A stretch of DNA of 64,000 nt from Echinometra lucunter. Lineage: Eukaryota > Echinodermata > Echinoidea > Camarodonta > Echinometridae. The stretch spans positions 667,923 to 731,922 of the forward strand of contig JAPZVO010000022.1 in the NCBI GenBank assembly GCA_029962745.1, written 5' to 3'. Numbering within the stretch: position 1 is the first letter of the stretch; each line of letters opens with the position of its first letter. This document shows, piece by piece, positions 10,560 through 21,935 of this stretch. The translations under genes and the position numbers were made by a program. The notes beneath the pieces were generated by a model. The model was not told the DNA's origin. It made no database searches and worked only from the letters and a program-made list of their open reading frames with translations.

Positions 10560-10753
10560 TACACTCTAAAAAAGGATTGATCAAAATAACCAATATGTTG
10601 GTGAATATATGCCCGACAAAAAATATTGGTGAAAATTTTCCAAATTATTGGCCAAAATGTACCAAAGTTTTGGTTGATTTTTACCAATTTTTTGAGTCGG
10701 ACGCATATACACCAATACATTGGGTATTTTGACCAATCCTTTTTTAGAGTGTA
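10560..10753. mobile_element. Foldback MITE with TACACTCTAAAAAAGGATTG termini
   Basis: The terminal inverted repeats are about 55 bp and well matched, from TACACTCTAAAAAAGG through CCAAT, GTTGGTG and CGAC motifs. TA at each end fits a TA target duplication as in Tc1/mariner-type elements, though the superfamily is not certain. It is also present in copy B (about 22714-22905). It contains repeated CCAAT/ATTGG pieces. Confidence 0.8.
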
Positions 10754-10797
10754 TCTTTGGAATACATGTTGATAATTCACAACGATTCGCTTTTTAA

Positions 10798-11010
10798 GCA
10801 CGCCCCACATTATGCACACTATACAATCTATCTGCGATATGATTTTGGAAAAGTCATAGTTATAAAATATGATATGAAAATGGAACACCTCGATGATCAA
10901 AGATGTGAAGAGTCGTATGAATACTGAAATTGAAATTCCGGGTTTATTTTGTGCTTCCTTGCAGGGAGGAAAGTGAAATCAATTCCGAATTTTAGTGACG
11001 GAATAGCAAT
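10798..11010. mobile_element. Probable fragment of the GCCGCACACTATACGATC MITE family
   Basis: The sequence CACACTATACAATCTATCTG and the following GATTTTGGAAAAGTCAT resemble the end of the element at 16064-16488, with substitutions. I see only one arm and a partial core. It is also present in copy B near 22950. Confidence 0.5.
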
Positions 11011-11920
11011 CTTGCAATTATTACAATTCAAAGCCGATTTTCCCTTTACTCCAACTAAAAGGTTTTATAGTAAACATTCATATCGATTTTACCATTCCTG
11101 CCTCCATCACGATCTTCAGACTGCTAATTTTGTTTGTTTATTTTTAATATTTAATGCAAATACAATTTCCTCTAATATCAGGTAGCAGTCGACATGGTCG
11201 AATCATACCATGTGCGGTGACTTTCACTTGCACCGATTTGGAGCTCTGAATACACTTTCCCCCCAGATGCATACATATATATATATCAGTCATTTTGCAG
11301 ATCCGAAAACTACTATCACTATTGAAACTATAATCCCACTAAAATGTAATTCAGATTGATTGAAAAGAGAAACGATAAAAGGTAAGAGTGTAATAGTAAG
11401 ATTTGGGTCGTAGTTTCGGACAGGTTTTGCAAACAGGATTAGATGCAGGAAAACAATTGAATAATATGAAATGAAAGAGGATTACGATAAGGAATCGAAA
11501 TGAAATATAGGCTGGTAGAAAAAAAAGTAAATCAAAGAATGCATTGAATTCGCGTTGACCCCAATTCCATGAAAATGCTTATTGGTTTAGGCAATGAAAC
11601 TTTTTTTTATGGGGGCCAATATTTTCCACGTTCCACTTATGGTTCTTGCTTTCATTTGAAGTTGATGTCCAAAACACATTACAGAGATACTTTGGTTACG
11701 CTCTCCGAGGTGCTGAATACTATACCGTTACAGTTTCCAAAGCGTCCCCGGCGTTGCAACGCGATATGAATTTTCATGGCACAATCCAAATGTTCTGCTG
11801 CGTGACCAGAATTCAAATATGAACAAAAAATACTGTCATTTCAATGGTTTTTGAGATCTGATCCGTCTCACTGATATCAAACACCAGCATACTCAGAGAA
11901 AACAGTGACGGATTCAGAAT
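11011..11920. other. Non-coding stretch, no recognised feature
   Basis: I see no gene. A short (AT)n is at about 11276-11287, longer in copy B (about 23430-23443). Short ORFs here are not conserved in frame between copies A and B, which argues against coding. Confidence 0.55.
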
Positions 11921-12032
11921 CCGGGGGGGGGGGGGTAGACCAATGCCTTGATTGTGTCTCACATACCCCCCCCCCCCCCGAGAGAGAAAGAGGAGAGAGA
12001 GAGAGAGCGAGAGAGAGAGAGGGGGAGAGAGA
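11921..12032. repeat. G run, C run and GA microsatellite cluster
   Basis: A run of about 12 G at 11924-11935, a run of C near 11967-11979 and a GA-rich tract to 12030 follow each other. In copy B (24084-24165) the C run and GA tract are shorter. Such runs are prone to slippage and to sequencing error. Confidence 0.85.
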
Positions 12033-12732
12033 GATTTACTAAATAAAAAACGAAATTCTTTCCATTTTCCTTTGTTATTTTTAATCAGAATCTTTTTTTT
12101 CTTTCCCCAAATCACTGTCAAACGAATTATATAAACAAACAGCAAATCAATAACAGAATGTTTGGTAGGCCTACTGCAGAATCGGGGAATGGGGTCAAGA
12201 ACAGATTTAATAACTCATTTCGCATTGCATTCATCAGAGTATACCGAAAGAGCATTTTGCCGTTCCCCTATCATGCCTATGGTTTCAGGTAATATTATTT
12301 GATTTCGGCTACCTTTTCATTCTTTCCATGTTATATTCTGATGAGTGAAAGTCAAAAATCTTTAGTATATGCGTTCTTGATGCCAATATCCGAAAAACAA
12401 CAGCAATAGGTGTCATTAAGATTATGACTCTTCCGCCCCTCCCATCTGTTTTTCTATATAGATGTGCCACTGTGTGATTAAGACAAACATTCATATAGGT
12501 GGGAAAGATAGCAGCATTTCTTAAAAATACAAAATGATTGTTTTCATAAGATCTTCTGCATTAAATACTTGACAGTGTTGCTTCGAATCGATTCTGTTCC
12601 TTCAACTTGGTTTTGTGACCATTCCTACTCACCGAGGAACACACTTCCGTGTAAATGCAGAGCGAAGTCAAAATCAATCCACGGAAAGGAGAAAAGTCTA
12701 TAGGCAATTACCTCACTGAGCTTGGTAATTTG

Positions 12733-13887
12733 TTATAGCGAAGTGGCAATTGCACATGGTTTGACGACTATATTGTTGTTTGAAGAACCTTTCATCTTAG
12801 CTCCTTTTCTGTGACGACAAAGTACTTTCACGAAGTTCCGTTTGAAGTTGTCGTTAAGGAACGCATAGACGATGGGATTGTTGCAACTGTTGCTGAGTCC
12901 AACAAGCTGAACGGCAGCGAAAAGGAGGCGGTTTCTTTCTCCGTCTTCCATGAAGGAGAACTCGCGCATGAGATGGACGACGTGGTAGGGAAGCCAACAG
13001 AAGGAGAAGAGACCGACAACCATGAGAATCATCTTGATGGCGCGTTTCTTGTACCGCAGCGATGTAGCCGTGTTGATGCCAGGATTCTGTGTCACTACTG
13101 AATCAGCAGGTGCGATAGGTTTGCGGATCCAGAGCTTGTGAACAACTTGCATGTACAGTACTGTCATAATGACCAAGGGAGTGACATAGAGGAGCAGGAC
13201 AAGCAACAAAGTGTAGTTCTTCTTCTGTTGGCGACTGTACCAATGTTCTCTGCAGATGCGGTACCATGAATTCGTAGTCGGGTCGACCACGGTCTCAAGC
13301 TGCAGTACAAAGAGAAATGGCGATACAAATGTCATAGACATTATCCAAAGGAAGGTCAGCAGGAAGACAGCACGACGCGGTGTCTGGATAACCCTAGAGC
13401 GCAGAGGGTGGCAGATCGCTTGGTGGCGCTCCACCGCAATGGACATCATGGCAAGGATACTTGAGACAACGCCTACAGAGGTTACGTAGTTGAGAGCCTT
13501 ACACATGAAGGGTCCTAGCACCCAGTCGACCGTGATTGCCTCTATCAGCGTGAACGGGATGCAGAAGACAGCGATTAAGAGATCAGAGATGGCTAAAGAA
13601 GCAAAGAAGATATTGATGGCCGTCTGCATATATTTCTTACGCGCTACCACAAAAATCACTAGCAGATTCCCGCCCAAAGCAAGCACGAAAATAACCATGT
13701 AGCACGTGATAAGAAGGATATCTGCTGTGGTAGACAGATCGTGTACGATGTAATGAAAGTCGTAGTCGTAGGTATCAAAAAAATCTCTAGTATCACTCAT
13801 GTTCAGTAGAGCAAGAAGGTAGTCAAGGCTCTTGTTTTTTATTTCACCATGGAATGCGTTCACGAATGGATCCTCCCCTCCTTCCAT
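12733..13887 (-). CDS. Class A G protein-coupled receptor, QRFP/RFamide neuropeptide receptor-like (intronless)
   Basis: A 384-aa single-exon receptor that should sit in the plasma membrane and couple a peptide ligand to G proteins. Visible class A landmarks are N74 in TM1 (GGNLLVIF), D102 in TM2 (LAISD), C129 and C212 for the TM3-ECL2 disulfide, ERH at 153-155 in place of DRY, W181 in TM4, P237 in TM5, CWLP at 297-300 in TM6, and NPIVY at 337-341 in TM7. C357 could be palmitoylated. N18 and N29 are glycosylation sequons, and the N-terminus is acidic and Tyr-rich. ERHQ followed by CHPL, LWIRK after TM5, HVVH after CWLP, and FLNDNFKRNF after TM7 recall vertebrate QRFP receptor, so I infer an RFamide-type ligand; orexin or NPFF receptor-like subfamilies are the alternatives. 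The start ATG is the first in the open frame, but an upstream exon cannot be excluded. It has an allelic copy at 24860-26014. Confidence 0.92.
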   Translation of the reverse strand: MEGGEDPFVNAFHGEIKNKSLDYLLALLNMSDTRDFFDTYDYDFHYIVHDLSTTADILLITCYMVIFVLALGGNLLVIFVVARKKYMQTAINIFFASLAISDLLIAVFCIPFTLIEAITVDWVLGPFMCKALNYVTSVGVVSSILAMMSIAVERHQAICHPLRSRVIQTPRRAVFLLTFLWIMSMTFVSPFLFVLQLETVVDPTTNSWYRICREHWYSRQQKKNYTLLLVLLLYVTPLVIMTVLYMQVVHKLWIRKPIAPADSVVTQNPGINTATSLRYKKRAIKMILMVVGLFSFCWLPYHVVHLMREFSFMEDGERNRLLFAAVQLVGLSNSCNNPIVYAFLNDNFKRNFVKVLCRHRKGAKMKGSSNNNIVVKPCAIATSL

Positions 13888-15245
13888 CTTTTCATAATAT
13901 TTCTCCTTGCTCTCTCCCCTTCTCGAACAGATAAAAGTTAACCGACAAGGTTGAGAGGAAATGCGTCGAAGATCTGAAGGGCGAGAAATCGAATGATCGG
14001 CAACACTTCTTCAAATGCTTTTAAAGTGACATTTGAATGTGACAATCTACCATAAATAGTGACCGAGTTCTAGATTCATGGTTCCTTTCTACTTGAAAAT
14101 ATAGCGGGTAACGGCTCTCCGTTCAACCGAACAGCGAAAATGTCAACGAGCAAGCGAAAAAAAATACGTTTCTACACTTTACGTCTCTACAAATTTATTT
14201 CGACGTTTAAAGACGCAAACAAAAGTGGCTTTGAGAGTAACCGCGATATAATGCAAGCAAATCTGAAGAACTTAGCTTGTTTCCATGGAAGATATTTCGA
14301 GCTTTTCATGCTTACGTCGCTAATATGGCAAATTGATACGGAAAAACCAGGATTTAAAGATCTTATATAAAATATCCATTTCAAACCATTGGCACCTTGG
14401 TTGATCGATGTTGAACTACAGGGTGATTAAATGCCGAATTTCTTGTGACAGTTAAAATCCAGCACGCTTGATGGATGCGTCTGTAAGTACGAAGTAAATT
14501 TAGCAAAATACAAAGTCAAGGAGAAGATGATTTTCTTCAGCTTTTCAGTGGAGCGAGAACGACTTCAGTTTTCAAAAGAGCGCGAAATCTTCACACAGCC
14601 GTCTCCTTTGGAACCATCATCCGATAATATTTCTAACTAGAAGAAATCTTTCTCGTCCGCTCAGCAAAGCGCGGGATTTGACTGCTATCGCTTCGTTGAT
14701 CCCGGCTTGCATTATTTATATTTTCTCTGTGATTGGCGAATCTCGGCCTAGGCCACGCCTATGACAGGATGATGTCACCGGTATCTTCTCCGATGCACGT
14801 GACTGCTGTTTCTGTGCTGTGAAGTCATGAAGTAGAACTTGCAATAGGCATGATAGGCGATCAAAGGACGGGTGGAGGCGAGGTGGTTAAGTGAGTGCAT
14901 TAAGTATTCACCATTATTTTATTTTCTTTCAATGACTTGATTAAACTCAAATCACGTCATTACTGAGTTTGATATCTTTAACCTGCTAAAGATGCCAGAG
15001 TCGAAAAAAATGGCCAAGGCGAGCCATTATATCTTATTCGACATGATTAAATGTTATTAACCAATTACCTCATTTCCGTTATCATATGATAAATCGAAAA
15101 CAGTCAATCTTTCATGAAAAAGAAATTAAATTCTTGCAAAGTTATTGCGACATAATGATAATTTTTCTTTGCATCGTATTAAAATCTATACGTTGAGATG
15201 GTAGAGGACAGCACCCAAGAAGTAGAAAAAAATATAGAAAGAGGA
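13888..15245. other. 5' flank of the receptor gene, no recognised feature
   Basis: This should contain the receptor promoter and 5' UTR (minus strand). I could not identify a TATA box or start site. A CACGTG E-box-like hexamer is at about 14797. The stretch is well matched in copy B (26015-27370). Confidence 0.5.
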
Positions 15246-15259
15246 ATGGGGGGGGGGGG

Positions 15260-15307
<48 letters not shown>

Positions 15308-15317
15308 GAGGGGGGAG
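15246..15317. repeat. G/GA microsatellite
   Basis: Runs of G flank a (GA)n tract. Copy B (27370-27430) has the same cluster with clearly different run lengths and an extra T. Confidence 0.9.
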
Positions 15318-15799
15318 CAGGGTAGATGATGACTTCAACAATCTAAAACATTATAATCTCAATATCGCAGTGGTAAATCTAAACTGGAGCTTATTAAGCT
15401 TTACCATAATGGTAAAGCGTAACACAACACAGTGATTGTGCTGTGTTAGTTATCGTATGAAGATGTGGACACACTCAACATTAAATGATACTCTTTTGAT
15501 TTGATTTGATTTGATGATACTCTTGTCATTTGAGAACATATCCAGCTGTGGTTTATACATCATAGAGCTTGACTGGCATGCACTCCCTTCCCTTGGTCCC
15601 TGCTGAAGGGAAAAGGGGAGGGAGCATCACCAAATATTGCTTCCTAAGTTTTTATTTTGGTTGATTTTTAAAAAATATTTCCCCCGTGCATGACCACTAA
15701 AACACATGCAAATACTTGTAAGTATAAGCAGTCAGGGGACCGACAGATCCTCTCCATAACACTTGATAATGAGGATTGATGCCTTTAGTAGTGAGCAGT

Positions 15800-15872
15800 G
15801 GCGCATCCTTTTGGATTCGAACCCGCGTACTCCCAGTTATGAGACCACTGCTTACCACTGAGCGATCGCGAC
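15800..15872 (-). repeat. tRNA-like segment, probable SINE head
   Basis: On the minus strand a box A-like GCTCAGTGGTAAGCAGTGG and a box B GGGTTCGAATCC are correctly spaced for a tRNA. The acceptor stem does not close well and copy B (about 27918-27988) differs by indels in the anticodon region, so I do not call a functional tRNA. Confidence 0.55.
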
Positions 15873-16063
15873 GAATATAACGGCATTAGCAGGAATATCT
15901 TATAATAACATGTTACCCAGTCTCGGGGAAAATAATAAATCATTCCAGTAAAATTTACGCATTTTTTGAGGGTGGGTGCAAGGGGGGGGGGGGGTAGGTT
16001 TTTCACTAGCGGATCAATGGTTTGAAAAAATGGGGGCGCAGGATCGAGAGGTGAATGTTATCA

Positions 16064-16488
16064 CTAAAGCCTGCCGCACACTATACGATCCGACTGCGAC
16101 CTGATTTTCGAACAAAAGGCATTCAGCATTAAGTATGAAAGTCTAAACAAGTAAAATTATCTTATTTGAAGTACAGAATAATGATAGGAATACTAAAATC
16201 GAAATTTTGGTTAACTGCAAGCCTTGCGGTAGGAGTAAAGGCCAAATCGGCTTCAAATCGTAGCCGATCGCAAGATTGCTATGACGTCCCTACGATTTGG
16301 AATTGAGTTCGCTTTTATTCCTACAGGGAAGATCGCAGTAGCCCGAAATTTCTATTTTTGTATTCATACGACTATTCGAAACTTTGATCATTAAGTATTC
16401 ACATGTTTTGAATGTTCGTATCGAATGCTATAACAATGTTTCCGAAATCGGATCGCAGACGGATCGTATAGTGTGCGGCTGGCTTAGG
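16064..16488. mobile_element. MITE with CCGCACACTATACGATCCG terminal inverted repeats
   Basis: The left end CTAAAGCCTGCCGCACACTA and the right end reverse complement CTAAGCCAGCCGCACACTAT are inverted repeats of about 45 bp, continuing through CGATCCG and CTGCGA. The internal 330 bp has no ORF. It is present in copy B at about 28180-28602. Superfamily is unknown; I see no clear target duplication. Confidence 0.82.
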
Positions 16489-16593
16489 GCAAGCTATGCT
16501 TTTGTGAGCTGGCGCCGATTTCATGCGCGATGGCGACGTTCGGTTGGAGATTAGATTTCATTTAAACCCATTGGCTACGGAATCGGTGTGTTG

Positions 16594-16936
16594 TAGCCAC
16601 TTGGTCTAATACTAGTTGGTCTAATTCCCCAGGTCGTCTAACACCGCTATGGCTAAACCCATTTGGTCTACAATCAATTGGTCTAAATGCCGTTTGGTCC
16701 AATCATCACTTGGTCTAATACCCACTTGGGCTAACTGTCATTTTGTCTAGACCAAGTGAGTAGTGGACGAAATGGGCATAGTCTAACAGGAAATTAGACG
16801 AAGTGGTACATGGGCGAAGTGGTAATTAGACTAATGGTTGTTAGACGAACTAGTTGTAGACGAAATGTGATAGACAATGAGGAATGAGACAAAAAGGGCA
16901 TTAGACAAAGTGGGATTAGACCAAATGACAATTCAC
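16594..16936. mobile_element. Foldback element built of TTGGTCTAA short repeats (TU-like)
   Basis: The left half carries about nine direct, degenerate copies of TTGGTCTAA spaced about 15-18 bp apart. The right half carries the complementary TTAGAC(G/C)AA motif in the same manner, with the switch at about 16750 (TTTTGTCTAGACCAAGTGAG). The whole can fold into a long hairpin of short repeats. Sea urchin TU elements are described as foldback transposons whose inverted repeats contain 15-bp tandem repeats; membership in that group is inference. Copy B has it at about 28706-29047. Confidence 0.75.
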
Positions 16937-16939
16937 CCG

Positions 16940-18138
16940 GGAATGGGCTCCTGTACTAGGTCTAGATGAGAATTCAGTAGTCAACGGGATAAGAAGCCAA
17001 GCGGTGCCTTCATCGCCATAAAAAGGAGGGATACGCGCCACCCGTCCATGGATAATCTTCTCCAAAATGAGTATGTATTACTTTATCTACTGGTCAAATT
17101 GACTTTCTGCAATTCTCACAAATTGATTTAGAAAATGTGGCAATTATTTCAGTCTCCTCTCCACTATGTGGAGTACCACAGGAAAAAAAATTCACAGGTG
17201 AGTTTAAAAAATGGATGAATAAAACAGTTCCTTTAAAAGATGTGAGCACTTCAGAAAGACGTCGAATATAATAACAGCAGCACATTAACAGATTAAGAAC
17301 TGCATCATTCCCAAAGCAACGCCCCCGCTCATCTCGTCACCACAAGGTCGCAATAAACATTAATTTTGATCGTTCAGACGTTGCTTTTAAGTCTTTGTTC
17401 AAGTCGGCAATGTTTTTGAAATAAATCTACCTATATTATGAATTATTCAAGTTTTTAGTCAACAAACAGCCTTGATCAGCTCGTTAGCCTGCACTACTCT
17501 AGGAACATTAAATAGATCTTCGAGAGCGAAGGAAAACACGTGCTCTGACCTCGTCGCCTCCAGAGATTCAAAGCAACGCTCTTTACTGCTTAAGGCTCGT
17601 TCAGTTTGAAAAAGGTAAACCGCAAACAAACATGTTTCCTATTTTATTAAGAAAGTGCTCTTCATGGTTTATACTGAAAGTTTAATATACGTGGTGTTAA
17701 GTTTTAAATAGACAATTTGGGAACTGAATGTGAGAATTTGCGTAAATGGAATATTTTTTTTTTGGAACTTCAATGTTTTCATGCTGTCCCTAAGGAGGTG
17801 TGGTTGTCTAGTTTGGCCTGGGTCGGTTGGGTGCCACATACTAATGCCTAGTTTATTGTGGCACGCAGTTAGAGACCCCCTAAAAGAATCTTGGTGAACT
17901 TTAAACTCCGCTGCCTCCTCCGACTACGATATATTTCAAAAGACAGCCGCGCTAGAGCAGGAAAGATAAGAAAGATAAGTTTTCTGATCTGCATCATTCT
18001 TTCAATCAAAACGGGACGGATGTAATGTTACTCTTTCTCTGTTTCTCTGTCTCTCTTTCTTCCCTTTCTCATTATCTCTCTCTTACTTTCTCCTCTCTTT
18101 CTCCGTCCTCTAGTCTGTCTAGTTTGCCTCTCCAAGAT
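16940..18138. other. Non-coding stretch, partly pyrimidine-rich
   Basis: No gene is recognised. A CT-rich stretch lies at about 18030-18120. The sequence is matched in copy B (29050-30241). Confidence 0.55.
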
Positions 18139-18317
18139 TAAAAAAAATGCGTGCACACATTGGTATCATAATGCCTGTAGCTTTCATTTATTTGGTGTAC
18201 GATAAAAGAGCAATGTAGATAAAATGCCTTGCTCAAGGGCATAAGTGCCGTGCCGGGAATCGAAACCCCGACTTTCGCGTCTCCAGTCAAGCACCTTAGA
18301 CCACTCGACCACGGCAC
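18139..18317 (-). mobile_element. tRNA-derived SINE
   Basis: The minus-strand head from 18317 reads GTGCCGTGGTCGAGTGGTCT, with box B GGTTTCGATTCCC and a closing ACGGCAC. It is followed by TTATGCCCTTGAGCAAGGCA and an A-rich end at 18139-18146. The same head plus tail recurs at 30242-30423 (the allelic copy) and independently at 33979-34168, which identifies a SINE rather than a tRNA gene. The head is closest in pattern to tRNA-Ser or tRNA-Leu but lacks a full variable arm. Confidence 0.85.
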
Positions 18318-18500
18318 CTCCACTCTTACGTTTCGTCATCGATACGCATTGAAATGATGAAATGCATCCACGCATATTGAACATGTTTAATGCGTGATAA
18401 TCGCTGTTGCAAGAGCTATCACTCATCCAAACATTGACGTTTGTATTCGATTTAGATATTTCGCCAGATGAAACCGCTTACAAAATTTCAACTTGATAAA

Positions 18501-19000
18501 NNNNNNNNNNNNNNNNNNNNNNNNNNNNNNNNNNNNNNNNNNNNNNNNNNNNNNNNNNNNNNNNNNNNNNNNNNNNNNNNNNNNNNNNNNNNNNNNNNNN
18601 NNNNNNNNNNNNNNNNNNNNNNNNNNNNNNNNNNNNNNNNNNNNNNNNNNNNNNNNNNNNNNNNNNNNNNNNNNNNNNNNNNNNNNNNNNNNNNNNNNNN
18701 NNNNNNNNNNNNNNNNNNNNNNNNNNNNNNNNNNNNNNNNNNNNNNNNNNNNNNNNNNNNNNNNNNNNNNNNNNNNNNNNNNNNNNNNNNNNNNNNNNNN
18801 NNNNNNNNNNNNNNNNNNNNNNNNNNNNNNNNNNNNNNNNNNNNNNNNNNNNNNNNNNNNNNNNNNNNNNNNNNNNNNNNNNNNNNNNNNNNNNNNNNNN
18901 NNNNNNNNNNNNNNNNNNNNNNNNNNNNNNNNNNNNNNNNNNNNNNNNNNNNNNNNNNNNNNNNNNNNNNNNNNNNNNNNNNNNNNNNNNNNNNNNNNNN
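18501..19000. other. Assembly gap of exactly 500 N
   Basis: The run of N is 500 long, a round placeholder typical of scaffolding. It separates copy A from copy B. Reading frames reported through it have no meaning. True distance may be negative, that is, the flanking contigs overlap. Confidence 0.99.
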
Positions 19001-19064
19001 TTCTCCAATTATTTATGTAATTACATGATTGCATATTATGTCATATTTTGTCATCAATACCATG
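19001..19064. other. Left flank of the Gypsy insertion site, seen only beside copy B
   Basis: These 64 bp precede the point where homology to copy A begins (AATG at 19065, equal to 7198). In copy A the Gypsy element occupies this place. I therefore read 19001-19064 as the sequence that should flank the other end of the element, left of the window. Confidence 0.7.
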
Positions 19065-19893
19065 AATGTCAATTTGTTGTTTCATTATTTTGCTGTTTAT
19101 TTGAAGTAAATATGTTTGAACTGAAATGAACTGAAAGGAACTATTCATGCAGTCAGAACATACGAAGATCGCGGGGTTGTTCGGTCACACTACATTGGTT
19201 TTGACGTAGGTTTATATAACAAACATTTGGATACAGACATGCAACTTATTACGTTGACATCAGCTAAATGATAGAGAGAGGAGGCCATTATAGAGAGAGA
19301 GAGAGAGAGAGAAGAGGCCTGTTTATAACACGGGAGAGCAGGATGGAAGGAATGATACAAGACAGAAAAGATATATAGCTATCTGTCCATTTAATAAATA
19401 GGGAGAGATAGAAAGCGACAGGAAAGGCGCGCGGCGGGAAAGCAGAAATAGCTCAGAAGAAGGAGGAGCATAATAAGATGAAAGAGTGAGAGGAGGAAAC
19501 GGAGGGAGACAACTGGAGAGAAAAAATAGAGACAGAGAGAGAGGAGAGAGAGAGGGAGAGAGATGAAAGGGTGGGGGGGGGGGTTGACAGAGAACAGACA
19601 CATGAATGAGCTCCGCGGAAAGATCCGCACGTAATTCTTTGTAAAGATGGCGCAAGTAATTACCCACAAATGCACAAGCTGGACGAGAAATCACAGTTAC
19701 TGTTCAAGTGGTGCGTGAAGCCCAATCTAACTCTCATTTACTTCTTAGCCTACTTCGAATAAAAATCTGATAAACAGGACGACGGCGATTTTTTTTTCCC
19801 GCGGAATGGTTTGCTCCTATCCCAGTCACAATCACTGACGACATCGACATCCGATCGACCGCAGACGACAAAACCGTACAAAGATAATACATT

Positions 19894-20299
19894 ACGGCGA
19901 ATGGCCGAGAATCTAACGATACCCTCTATAGTCGAACTGGCTGTGTGACGGGTGAACAAGGCTGCCTGAAGAAAAATAAACAAATAACTGAGAAACTCTA
20001 AACTGTAGATAATTGTTCTTTCATATTTTCTTCTTAATTTCAAGAGTTTCAGATGGAACGTAAAGAATAGCTAATAATAAATGAACTCGGAATCGCATAA
20101 CGGCGAATGGCCAAGAATCTGACGATACCTGTCTATAGTGGAATTGGCTGTGTGACGGGGGTATAAGGTTGCCTGAAGAAAAAATAAACAAACAACTGAG
20201 AAATCTTAACGCTAGGTAATTGTCTTTTCATCATTTTTGTTTATTTTACGAGTTTTAGATGGAACGAAAAGAAAAGCTAATAACAAATGAACTCGGAAT
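19894..20299. repeat. Copy B version of the two-unit 207-bp tandem repeat
   Basis: It corresponds to 8025-8430. Both units are present, with small indels. Confidence 0.8.
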
Positions 20300-21504
20300 A
20301 GTCGTTATGCATTACTAGTATATTGTCCATGTGATTTTGGGTCAGATCTTTTGGAAGCACTTGGAGAGAAGGGCACTCTCCACCGCGTAAAGAAACGTGA
20401 CAAAAATGAATCTTAACTACTTGTATAATCATATAAAACAGAAATGAGAGCTGAATTTCGTCATAATGCAGGAAACCGATTTTTCAGGTACAAAATTTAT
20501 CACTACTATACCATCTCCTGCTAAATATTCATAGTCATTTTTTTTTCATCCATGCTCAGTAGCCCACAGGTGATTAAAGAAAACATCAGAATTGGTGCAT
20601 TTCACATTTGAATCGTTTTATTTCAAACGTATAACATTAATTAAACAATATTTTAAATTTAGTTCTTAAAACATGTTTACATGTGGAATTTTATGAGGCA
20701 TCACTCTTATAAAAGGCATTTATCATAGATACAATATTTTGATACATGAAAATTCGACGTACAGTTCAGAAGCCAATCTTCTTTATCAAGCAATTACCTC
20801 TTCCCTATAATCATTCCATACATATTCATTAAAATAGTTTCTTAATCATTGATAAAATGAAAGAGGAAATATTTGCTAGGCGTTTGAATAACCGATCTGG
20901 CTGATAAGAGCTAGTAGAAAATCGCACTGAACCAACATGGCTAAATGGTGTGGACACTAGCTGCTCTTAATTATCATAGGTTCAAATATTGAAAATGCCA
21001 ATTCTCAGGGCTATTTCTTGTGACAGGACTATAATGGACCGATTAAATGATATACATATTAGTCATACACAGTAAGAGGCCCAATGAGGGCCAATGGAAG
21101 TACATATCATATAAAATGACTAAGACATTTCAATACACATTTAAATATCACTAGAAATTGAAGCAGAAGAAACAGGTAAGATATGTGACGAGTAAAAATC
21201 TTGAGAGTACTAAAGGTTTGACAATTATTTACAAAAAATGAATTCGAGTACTTTGAAACTAAATTGGCGGTTTAAAGGTAGAGTGTAGAAATTTTATCTG
21301 CTGACCATCCTACAGCTAAAAATCACAATTTCTCTAGATTGGAGTGGAAATCCACGTTACAAATAGTGGAATTAACTCTTAACAGAGTTTAATCAGAATG
21401 AGTGAATCTACTTTAATTTAGAGTGGATTCAACTCCAACAACAAAGTGAGCCCTTTTTAGTGGCTCTTAACCCAGTGATTACTGGTAACGGGTGACGCTG
21501 CATG

Positions 21505-21935
21505 CTAAGGTGAATGAAACCTTGGGGAAATATCCACTTTAATGAAAAGAGAGGATAGAGAGAAGCATGAAATCGGTTACGAGATGAGAAAGTTTGGAAA
21601 GTTTGAAAAGTCTCGATTTACTTTCTATTGGCTGATCCTCAAATTGGCAATGTTTGGCTTTAAAATGGCAGGTTTAGCAAGGACAACTCTCTATATGTTT
21701 TGTACAAAAATTTCGGATTTTTCCATTAAACTCTATAAAGATGCTGCTTGGATCTTAATGAACTCTTAAGTTATGTTGTGTCAAATACATTTCCCGTGAT
21801 ATATCTTGAGGTAAGAGGGAGACAAGCTTGCCACCTTAAGAAATAATGATTTCGATGGAACTAAGAAAAAAATTGCTTCTCTCTCCTCTCTTCTTATTGA
21901 AATTGCCTTTTCCCTAGGGTTTTATTCTCCTTTAA
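21505..21935. mobile_element. Copy B version of the TTAA foldback MITE
   Basis: It corresponds to 9651-10089. The right TTAA (21932-21935) is intact and is the site at which the next element has inserted. The left TTAA reads CTAA here. Confidence 0.7.

Larger units (their letters stand above)
7198..18500. repeat. Copy A of an 11-kb locus present twice in the window
   Basis: This stretch matches 19065-30606 along its full length in the same orientation, with scattered substitutions, small indels and a few large insertions. It ends exactly at the N gap. It contains the intact receptor gene, MITEs, a TU-like foldback and a SINE. I read it as the end of one haplotype contig. Confidence 0.9.

Noticed and set aside
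16594..16936. CRISPR-like array of TTGGTCTAA repeats
   Set aside because: Repeats are 9 bp, degenerate and reverse orientation at the centre. The genome is eukaryotic. A foldback element explains it.
18423..19034. Long frames on both strands across the N run
   Set aside because: They consist of unknown residues from the 500-N gap and carry no information.
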